From CAYNLX01 sp964441535 (GTDB taxonomy: Bacteria > Bacillota_I > Bacilli_A > RF39 > UBA660): DNA of 11,055 nt. Below the pieces are notes generated by a model. The model was not told where the DNA came from. It did no database searches and saw only the letters and a list, made by a program, of their open reading frames with translations. Positions 5,970 to 11,055 of the stretch are shown here, piece by piece (the first letter of the stretch is position 1; each line of letters starts with the position of its first letter). The DNA lies in the NCBI GenBank assembly GCA_964441535.1, contig CAYTXQ010000026.1, positions 1 through 11,055 on the forward strand. Direction: 5' to 3'. The position numbers were made by a program, and so were the translations under genes.

Positions 5970-5991
5970 GTAATTGAAAGGGAAAAAATAT

Positions 5992-6423
5992 ATGAAGACT
6001 TTTATGCAAAAGAAAGAAGAAATTAAACGTAACTGGATTCTAATTGATGCTGAAGGTAAAAACTTAGGAAGAATTGCAACTAAGGCTGCTCATATTCTAA
6101 GAGGTAAACATAAACCAACTTTCACACCACATGTAGACTGTGGAGATTTTGTAATTATTATCAACGCTTCTAAAGTAAATTTAACTGGTAATAAGTTAAA
6201 AGATAAGATTTATTATAATCATAGTGGATATCCAGGAGGATTAAGAGAAAGAACAGCAGAAGAAATGCTAGAAAAATATCCTACTGAAATGATCGAAAGA
6301 GCAATTCAAGGGATGTTACCAAACGGAAGTTTAGGTAATGCTATGGCAAAAAAATTATTTGTTTACGCTGGTAGTGAACATAATCAACAAGCTCAAAAAC
6401 CAGTAGAAATAAAGATTGATTAG
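5992..6423 (+). CDS. rplM: 50S ribosomal protein L13
   Basis: A 143-residue L13 of normal length. The family stretches are clear: NWILIDAEGKNLGRIAT, ILRGKHKPTFTPHVDCGDFVIIINA, LTGNKLKDKIYYNHSGYPGG, AIQGMLPNGSLG and VYAGSEHNQQAQKP. L13 is an early-assembly protein of the large subunit that contacts 23S rRNA. ATG 5992 is chosen because AAAGGG (5977-5982) lies 9 bases before it; an upstream TTG at 5974 overlaps that site. It is co-transcribed with rpsI, 12 bases downstream, the nearly universal pairing. The leader hairpin suggests feedback control by L13. Confidence 0.98.
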   Translation: MKTFMQKKEEIKRNWILIDAEGKNLGRIATKAAHILRGKHKPTFTPHVDCGDFVIIINASKVNLTGNKLKDKIYYNHSGYPGGLRERTAEEMLEKYPTEMIERAIQGMLPNGSLGNAMAKKLFVYAGSEHNQQAQKPVEIKID

Positions 6424-6435
6424 GGAGGTTATTAA

Positions 6436-6855
6436 ATGAACTCAAAACAAGAATGGTCTGCAACAGGACGCCGTAAAAGATCAAGTGCTCAAGTTAGAAT
6501 GACAATGGGCAAAGGAAATATTACTGTTAATGGTGTAGATGTTAATGAATATATGCCATATCCAACATTAATAATGGATTTAAAACAACCTTTAGTTGCA
6601 ACAAATAATGAAAATAATTTTGATATTACTGTTACCGTAAAAGGTGGAGGTTTCTCTGGTCAAACAGGTGCTATAAGATTAGCTATAACTAGAGCATTAA
6701 TGGAATATGACTCAAATACTGATTCACAAAGTGATAGTTCTTATAGAAGAATTCTTAAAACAAATGGATTTGTAACAAGAGATCCTAGAATTAAAGAACG
6801 TAAAAAACCAGGATTAAAGAAAGCACGTCGTGCACCACAGTTTTCAAAGAGATAA
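6436..6855 (+). CDS. rpsI: 30S ribosomal protein S9
   Basis: A 139-residue S9. It shows ATGRRKRSSAQVRM near the start, VKGGGFSGQTGAIRLAITRAL in the middle, and the basic tail TRDPRIKERKKPGLKKARRAPQFSKR, whose last Arg reaches the P-site tRNA in the ribosome. The ribosome site GGGAGG (6423-6428) begins in the rplM stop codon. The gene ends with tandem TAA codons at 6853-6858. The last three codons, from the second base of Ser137, and both stops form the left copy of a 15-bp direct repeat repeated near 8280, and no terminator follows directly, consistent with integration of foreign DNA at the 3' end without change to the protein. Confidence 0.98.
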   Translation: MNSKQEWSATGRRKRSSAQVRMTMGKGNITVNGVDVNEYMPYPTLIMDLKQPLVATNNENNFDITVTVKGGGFSGQTGAIRLAITRALMEYDSNTDSQSDSSYRRILKTNGFVTRDPRIKERKKPGLKKARRAPQFSKR

Positions 6856-6859
6856 TAAA
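6845..6859 (+). repeat. Left copy of a 15-bp direct repeat (putative attL) at the rpsI 3' end
   Basis: CAAAGAGATAATAAA occurs here and again exactly at 8280-8294. This copy covers the end of rpsI, including its tandem stop codons. Integration into the 3' end of rpsI is a known habit of integrative elements in streptococci, where the crossover keeps the gene intact. Immediately to the right, three copies of TTTAC (6861, 6866, 6877) could be arm-type sites, though this is weak. Confidence 0.68.
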
Positions 6860-6946
6860 TTTTACTTTACGAGTCATTTACAATTAAGAAAGAACAATAG
6901 TGGCATAAAATTTAAAGCTGTCTAAATTAAGAGGAGGAAGATTTAA

Positions 6947-8134
6947 ATGAAAAAAAATTTTTTTTCCATGAAAAATATTTTAATTATTGTAGTTTTTATT
7001 TTTCTGACAATTCTTATGACGTTGTTTATTGAAGAAGTTTTATATCACTTTATATGGACTTTAATTGCTATATCTGCTTGTATTGTTATTATTATAATAA
7101 TAAAGAAAAAGAATGCTTTGAAGTATATTGGATTATTCATATTTATGTTTATTGGTTCAGCTCTTATTGGAATTGCTTTAAGTTTAATATTACCTGCGCT
7201 AGGTATTAATTTTGATTTTAAGGTGAAAGAGACTCTTTCAAATGAAGAAGCAGGAACGCTCGAAGGAGAAATATTAAATAATGGCTGGGTTTCAGAAACA
7301 GAAGACTATATTTTTTATATATATCAAAATAAGGATGAAGTATACAATACAATAGGAAATGGGGTCTTGGTAAGAAGAGACCGCGATTGGACAAATCGTA
7401 CAGAGCTTACAGAGTGTCTGGTTGATTCTTTTGTGGTAGATGAATCCTATGTTTATTATACGGATGTATCTGATGGTAGTCACTTGTATCGAATGAATTA
7501 TGATGGAATGGATCCTATGCTGATTATAAATGAAAAAATTTATTCGTTTACTGTTTCGGATGATACCGTTTTCTATAGTTCCGGGGATGGAATCTATAAG
7601 CTTGATTATTTAAATAATGAGACAACTAAGCTATCAACAGATGGAAATGGAAAGAATATACTTGTAAAAGACAACTGGATATATTTTTCTCCAACCGATG
7701 ATTCGTTATCACGTGTCAAGGATGATGGTACGCAAGAACAACAGCTGCAATATGATATTAATGATTATTGTATTGCAGATAATGGATTATATTATACAAA
7801 AATGGTAGAAAACTCCGATGGATATGGCTACCAACTTATATTGTATAAGCAGGACTTTGACAATTTGAAAGTATCAGAAATCACAACATTAGATAGCGTA
7901 ATTACGGCAACCTTTGATAGCGATTATCTGTATTATGAAGTTTACAGAAAAGATGGCATGGTGAAAAAGGGATTATATCGAATAAATCTTGATGGAACAG
8001 GCAATGAAAGAATAAATAAGGTTGCAATCTGGCAATTGAATGTAATACAGGGGGATTGGATGTATGTTCTTCAATATAGTGGATTTAGTTATAGAATTAG
8101 GCTGGATGGTTCAGTAGCTGTTGTTATAGATTGA
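6947..8134 (+). CDS. Membrane-anchored DUF5050-like (beta-propeller-type) protein, function unknown
   Basis: A 395-residue protein in two parts. The N-terminal 90 residues hold about three membrane segments (roughly 10-28, 33-52, 58-85). The remainder is a repeat region of strands with a recurring 'LYR[ILM]xxDG' unit: LYRMNYDGMD, GIYKLDYLNNET, LSRVKDDGTQ, LYRINLDGTGNE and YRIRLDGS. It resembles the DUF5050 domain and related propeller-like surface proteins common in gut clostridia; no catalytic motif is visible. The ribosome site GAGGAGG (around 6931-6937) is strong but no convincing promoter was found in the 90 bases after rpsI, so read-through from rplM-rpsI may express it. Its codons use more G and C than adjacent genes and it lies between the putative attachment repeats, suggesting horizontal gain. 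DUF5050 is a recollection of the pattern, not a search result. Confidence 0.68.
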   Translation: MKKNFFSMKNILIIVVFIFLTILMTLFIEEVLYHFIWTLIAISACIVIIIIIKKKNALKYIGLFIFMFIGSALIGIALSLILPALGINFDFKVKETLSNEEAGTLEGEILNNGWVSETEDYIFYIYQNKDEVYNTIGNGVLVRRDRDWTNRTELTECLVDSFVVDESYVYYTDVSDGSHLYRMNYDGMDPMLIINEKIYSFTVSDDTVFYSSGDGIYKLDYLNNETTKLSTDGNGKNILVKDNWIYFSPTDDSLSRVKDDGTQEQQLQYDINDYCIADNGLYYTKMVENSDGYGYQLILYKQDFDNLKVSEITTLDSVITATFDSDYLYYEVYRKDGMVKKGLYRINLDGTGNERINKVAIWQLNVIQGDWMYVLQYSGFSYRIRLDGSVAVVID

Positions 8135-8279
8135 AAAAATATGGTCAGATAGTGGCTAAGCCAATAGAATATAAAAATGTCCTGAGACGTAATAAAACGT
8201 CGTGGGTGTGAAACGTATGTGCAACAATAAATACTACAAACCCAGTATTTCCAGGCTTTTCAAGCTCTAAAACGGTTGA
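8135..8279. other. Noncoding right end of the islet
   Basis: About 145 bases between the DUF5050-like stop and the right repeat. No open frame of use and no RNA gene was found. It holds a small hairpin, GACGT (8186-8190) with ACGTC (8197-8201) around AATAAA, without a T-run. Its GC content is above that of the core genes, so it looks like part of the inserted DNA. Confidence 0.4.
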
Positions 8280-8294
8280 CAAAGAGATAATAAA
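8280..8294 (+). repeat. Right copy of the 15-bp direct repeat (putative attR)
   Basis: Identical over 15 bases to 6845-6859, with looser similarity for a few bases to the left (GGTTGA here, GTTTT there). It does not follow a coding region here, so coding constraint does not explain it. The terminator hairpin begins directly at its right edge. Confidence 0.68.
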
Positions 8295-8324
8295 AATGCT
8301 TTGCTTATGCAAAGTTTTTATTTT
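8292..8324 (+). terminator. Rho-independent terminator, probably the original rpsI terminator
   Basis: CTTTGC (8299-8304) pairs with GCAAAG (8309-8314) around the loop TTAT; A residues at 8294-8296 extend the pairing to the T-run TTTTTATTTT (8315-8324) across one mismatch. It lies 4-5 bases after the right attachment repeat and 28 bases before cwlD. Removal of the islet would place it right after the rpsI stop codons, where a terminator is otherwise missing. Confidence 0.8.
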
Positions 8325-8351
8325 GTTTAATATATTTAAATAGGTGAGAAT

Positions 8352-9008
8352 ATGAAGTTTAAGATAATAACTTTATTAGGTATATTATTTGGTATTCTTT
8401 TAATAGGAGAAAGCACTGAATTAGTTTCAAGTAATTTAGAACTTGCAGGAAAAACTATAATAATTGATCCAGGTCATGGTGGCAAAGATTCTGGGACTTT
8501 GTATAAAGATATACTTGAAAAAGATTTAAATTTAAAAATATCTTTATATTTATCAAAAGAATTAGAAAAACAAGGAGCCTCTGTAATACTTACTAGAGAT
8601 GGAGATTATGATTTAAGTACTCCTAATGCAATGCTTAGAAAAAGAAGTGATTTTGATAATAGAATTAAACTTATAAATAATTCAAATGGAGATTTATATC
8701 TTTCTATACATTTAAATTATTTAGGTGATTCAAGATATTCCGGAGGACAAATATTTTATGATAAAAAAAATAAGGAATTAGCACAGACTATACAAGATAA
8801 ATTTAATTCAGAATTAAGAAGTAGAAGAGTTGTAAAAAATATTCCTAAAGGATTATATATGTATAAACAATTAAAAATTAAGGGTGTGCTAATAGAATGT
8901 GGCTTTTTATCAAACTATAATGAAAGAAATAAACTTATAACTTCTAAATATCAAAAACAATTGGCTAAAGTTATTACAGAAGGGGTAATTGATTATTTTA
9001 GAAAATAA
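8352..9008 (+). CDS. cwlD: N-acetylmuramoyl-L-alanine amidase CwlD (spore cortex)
   Basis: A 218-residue Amidase_3 enzyme with an N-terminal signal or anchor (about 5-19). Zinc ligands are His42 in IIIDPGHGGKDSG, Glu56 in LEKDLNL and His120 in LSIHLN, and the catalytic Glu is 182 in LIECGFLSN. In spore formers CwlD, with PdaA, makes the muramic-delta-lactam of the cortex by removing the peptide side chain, which marks the cortex for germination enzymes. The single-domain form with no SH3 or binding repeats, and the place just after rpsI, both match CwlD rather than a general autolysin. Ribosome site AGGTGA (8342-8347). It has no obvious vegetative promoter; a sporulation sigma factor is expected. 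No clear terminator follows. Confidence 0.93.
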   Translation: MKFKIITLLGILFGILLIGESTELVSSNLELAGKTIIIDPGHGGKDSGTLYKDILEKDLNLKISLYLSKELEKQGASVILTRDGDYDLSTPNAMLRKRSDFDNRIKLINNSNGDLYLSIHLNYLGDSRYSGGQIFYDKKNKELAQTIQDKFNSELRSRRVVKNIPKGLYMYKQLKIKGVLIECGFLSNYNERNKLITSKYQKQLAKVITEGVIDYFRK

Positions 9009-9057
9009 TTTCACATATATGACACAAATTATAATTATAATATATAATGAAATATAG

Positions 9058-9086
9058 TTTAAAAACAATGAAACATGTGCTATAAT
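9058..9086 (+). promoter_or_regulatory. Extended -10 promoter for the Abi-like gene
   Basis: TATAAT (9081-9086) preceded by TGC is an extended -10; TTTAAA (9058-9063), four of six matches, lies 17 bases upstream. Transcription would begin near 9093, just before the ribosome site AGGTGG (9095-9100). The region just upstream (9028-9050) is a run of short AT palindromes, including TTATAATTATAA, that could be an operator or simply AT-rich spacer. Confidence 0.55.
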
Positions 9087-9105
9087 TTTATAATAGGTGG
9101 TGCAT

Positions 9106-10035
9106 ATGAGTAGCAAAACATTTAAGACTCTAGATGAACAAATAGAAATCTTAAAGAATAAAGGCTTAATAATTGACAACGAAGAAGAAGCAAAAGAGAT
9201 TCTGCTTAGAGAAAATTATTTCTTTATCAATGGTTACAGACATGTATTTTTAAGAAGTGAGTATGATAGAAGTTTTTTACCTGGAACTAACTTTAAAGAA
9301 TTATATGCATTATTTGTTTTTGATAGAAAAATAAGAAATATACTTTTTAAGAATATACTTATTATTGAAAATAATTTAAAAAGTGTTATTTCATATCAGC
9401 TATCTAGAAAATATGGTTATAGAGAAAAAGATTACTTAAAACCAACAAATTTTGACTATGTTAATTATAAAAAAAGGCAAGTTAATGATCTTTTGAAAAA
9501 AATGCAGAGACAAATAAGAATTAACGGACCTCTAAATTCTGCAACATCACATTATCAAAGTAATTATGGATATATTCCATTGTGGATATTAGTTAAGGTG
9601 TTGTCATTTGGAGTTGTTTGTGAGTTATTTTCCATTATGAAATATGAAGATAGAAAAGATATTTCTGCTATTTTTGAAATAGATCCTGAAACACTATATA
9701 ATTATTTACCTATCTTAGCTAATTATAGAAATCTATGTGCTCACGAAGATATAACTTATGATAATAAAACTCAAAAGATTATAGAAGATACAAAGTATCA
9801 CTCTTTATTAAATATACCAATGTCTAATGGAGATTATATATATGGAAAAAACGATTTATTTGCTTTAGTAATAATTATTAAACAAATGCTAAGAAGTCAG
9901 GAATTTAGTTTATTTATGGAAGAAATATCTATTGTCATTGACTCTTTAACTTCAAAACTTAAAACAATAAAAATAGAAAAAGTGCTTGATAAAATAGGAT
10001 TTCCAACAAACTATAAAGATATAACAAGGATGTGA
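9106..10035 (+). CDS. Abi_2 family abortive-infection-like protein (HEPN-type)
   Basis: A 309-residue cytoplasmic protein with the Abi_2 (AbiD/AbiF) layout: an N-terminal KTLDEQIEILKNKGLIIDNEEEAKEIL...NYFFINGYRHVFL, a middle LYALFVFDRKIRNILFKNILIIENNLKS, YGYIPLWILVKVLSFG, and late YRNLCAHED. The last holds Arg208-x4-His213, the Rx4-6H motif of HEPN ribonucleases. Members of this group are phage-defence proteins that stop growth on infection, and several are thought to cut RNA; the target here is unknown. ATG 9106 is chosen with AGGTGG five bases before; a GTG at 9097 is part of that site. It has its own promoter, no antitoxin-like partner beside it, and normal local base composition. htrA begins four bases after its stop, so the two are probably co-transcribed. 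Confidence 0.85.
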   Translation: MSSKTFKTLDEQIEILKNKGLIIDNEEEAKEILLRENYFFINGYRHVFLRSEYDRSFLPGTNFKELYALFVFDRKIRNILFKNILIIENNLKSVISYQLSRKYGYREKDYLKPTNFDYVNYKKRQVNDLLKKMQRQIRINGPLNSATSHYQSNYGYIPLWILVKVLSFGVVCELFSIMKYEDRKDISAIFEIDPETLYNYLPILANYRNLCAHEDITYDNKTQKIIEDTKYHSLLNIPMSNGDYIYGKNDLFALVIIIKQMLRSQEFSLFMEEISIVIDSLTSKLKTIKIEKVLDKIGFPTNYKDITRM

Positions 10036-10039
10036 ATTT

Positions 10040-11055
10040 ATGAAAAAAAATAAAATTTTAATAATATTTACTACGACATTGGCTTTTTTTATGGGTGCTA
10101 TAGGAATGTATTTAGTTTTTTATTACTTTCCCGTAGGTAGTTCTAAAAGTGTTGTAAATAAGTTGGAAAAAGAAGTTACAGTTACAGATGCAGGAATAGC
10201 AGATGCTGTAGAAAAAGTTTATAATGCAGTAGTGATAGTAGAAAGTTATCAGAATGATAATTTAATAGCAACAGGTACAGGATTTGTATATAAAACAAGT
10301 AATGAAAAAGGCTACATACTAACAAATAATCATGTAATAGATGGAGCCAACAAAGTAAAAGTTATTTTTACTAATGAAAAAGAAATAGAAACTACTGTGG
10401 TAGGAAAGGACACATATTCAGATATTGCCGTTCTAAGTGTTCCAAGTGCTGATGTTATAAAAGTCGTAAAACTTGGAGAAAGTAAAGATTTAAGAGTAGG
10501 TGATACAGTTTTTACAGTAGGTGCTCCTTTAGATAGCACTTATTCCTGGACTGTTACAAGAGGAATATTATCTGGTAAAGATAGAATGGTAGAAGTAGCA
10601 ATGAATAATACCTCTTCTACAGATTATATTATGAAAGTATTACAAACTGATGCTGCTATAAATTCAGGAAATAGTGGGGGACCTTTGGCTAATTCTAATG
10701 GTGAAGTAATCGGTATAACTTCATTAAAACTTATTTCAAGTGGAGTTGAAGGTATGGGATTTGCTATTCCTATAGAGGATGCAGTTATATATGCCACAAA
10801 ATTAGAATCAGGTGAATCGATAGCAAGACCTTATTTAGGAGTTTCAATGTATGATTCTAATTATACTCAATTTACTGATGTTTCTAAAGAAGGAGTAACA
10901 ATTTATGAAGTTGAGAGTGATTCATCAGCAGAGAAAAGTGGATTGAAAAAGGGTGATATTATAACAACTATAGATTCAGTTAAAGTTATTTCAGTAGCAG
11001 AATTTAAATATAATTTATATAAACATGAAGTAGGTGAAACTATTAAATTGACTAT
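10040..11055 (+). CDS. htrA: HtrA/DegP-like membrane-anchored serine protease (partial, runs off the right edge)
   Basis: The first 338 codons of an HtrA-type protease of the cell-surface quality-control group. It has an N-terminal anchor (about 5-29), then the trypsin-like domain with catalytic His98 in LTNNHVIDG, Asp128 in YSDIAVL and Ser212 in INSGNSGGPL, and a PDZ domain starting near residue 275 (ARPYLGVSM, then SAEKSGLKKGDIITTID). The family degrades or refolds damaged exported proteins. The end of the PDZ domain is outside the window. A ribosome site AAGGA (10026-10030) lies within the Abi gene, and there is no room for a separate promoter in the four-base gap, so it should be read from the Abi promoter or from one inside the Abi gene. 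No control site of CssR or similar type was recognised. Confidence 0.95.
   Translation, partial: MKKNKILIIFTTTLAFFMGAIGMYLVFYYFPVGSSKSVVNKLEKEVTVTDAGIADAVEKVYNAVVIVESYQNDNLIATGTGFVYKTSNEKGYILTNNHVIDGANKVKVIFTNEKEIETTVVGKDTYSDIAVLSVPSADVIKVVKLGESKDLRVGDTVFTVGAPLDSTYSWTVTRGILSGKDRMVEVAMNNTSSTDYIMKVLQTDAAINSGNSGGPLANSNGEVIGITSLKLISSGVEGMGFAIPIEDAVIYATKLESGESIARPYLGVSMYDSNYTQFTDVSKEGVTIYEVESDSSAEKSGLKKGDIITTIDSVKVISVAEFKYNLYKHEVGETIKLT

Larger units (their letters stand above)
6845..8294. mobile_element. Putative genomic islet integrated at the 3' end of rpsI, without recombinase
   Basis: The interval between the two 15-bp repeats holds one gene (DUF5050-like) plus about 145 bases without coding sense. 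Net inserted length is 1435 bases. The inserted gene has a higher GC content than its neighbours (single 60-base rows at 7381 and 7681 count to about 45 and 40 percent, against about 25 percent at 4681). The right repeat copy runs directly into a hairpin terminator, which would have been the rpsI terminator before insertion. No integrase, excisionase or transposase is present, so this is a passenger islet or the remains of a larger element that has lost its recombinase. Confidence 0.6.

Noticed and set aside
6861..6946. Promoter for the DUF5050-like gene
   Set aside because: TTTACA (6877-6882) has no -10 at a usable distance; TAAAAT at 6906 is 23 bases away.
7292..7483. Minus-strand open frame of 63 codons opposite the DUF5050-like gene
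   Set aside because: No ribosome site or recognisable product; antisense shadow.
6845..8294. Complete integrative or transposable element
   Set aside because: No recombinase, terminal inverted repeats or target-site pattern of an insertion sequence; only the direct repeat and one cargo gene are present.
8910..9179. Minus-strand open frame of 89 codons spanning the cwlD end and the Abi start
   Set aside because: Overlaps two real genes and the promoter; Ile-rich product typical of reversed AT-rich spacer. Considered as an antitoxin for the Abi gene but there is no ribosome site.
10330..10539. Minus-strand open frame of 69 codons within htrA
   Set aside because: Ser/Thr-rich antisense shadow over the catalytic region of a confident protease gene.
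1..11055. tRNA, rRNA or CRISPR array
   Set aside because: No cloverleaf-like GC-rich segment, no rRNA signature stretch and no regularly spaced repeats were seen on either strand by reading.

Overview
The window is an 11-kb stretch of a very AT-rich, low-GC Gram-positive (Firmicute) chromosome from an endospore former. All confident genes are on the + strand. The sporulation genes yabG, spoVG, yabP, yabQ and cwlD show the spore-forming lifestyle. UGA is used as a stop (10033-10035, and the stop at 8132-8134), so the code is standard rather than mollicute-type. The taxon cannot be fixed further from the sequence; a gut-type uncultured lineage is a guess.

Layout. 1-2500: the 3' tail of a TatD-like nuclease gene, then a reduced 3D-domain wall protein (yabE position), rsmA/ksgA, the spore-coat protease yabG and veg. 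2500-2857: spoVG with its own promoter and a strong terminator. 2890-3842: yabP-yabQ-divIC, sporulation cortex genes followed by a cell-division gene that seems to have its own promoter, closed by a terminator. 3887-5844: two strongly degenerate EcfA-type ABC ATPases followed by truA, with no ecfT. 5879-6855: rplM-rpsI with a near-consensus sigma-A promoter and a hairpin leader. 6845-8294: a 1.4-kb islet carrying one DUF5050-like membrane/propeller gene of visibly higher GC, bounded by an exact 15-bp direct repeat that covers the rpsI stop codon. 8292-11055: the displaced rpsI terminator, cwlD, a lone Abi_2/HEPN-type abortive-infection-like gene, and the first 338 codons of htrA.

From memory of the Bacillus subtilis map, the core genes stand in the same relative order as in its origin-proximal region (yabD-yabE-ksgA-yabG-veg ... 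spoVG ... yabP-yabQ-divIC ... ecfA1-ecfA2-truA-rplM-rpsI ... cwlD), but with most intervening genes removed. The accessory genes are the DUF5050 islet and the Abi gene.

Two things stand out. The EcfA-like pair has decayed in a complementary way: the first protein keeps Walker A but has lost the signature motif and most of the helical domain, while the second keeps a signature-like segment and Walker B core but has lost Walker A. And the rpsI 3' end looks like an integration site: the exact repeat lies just before what appears to be the original rpsI terminator, now about 1.4 kb away from the gene.
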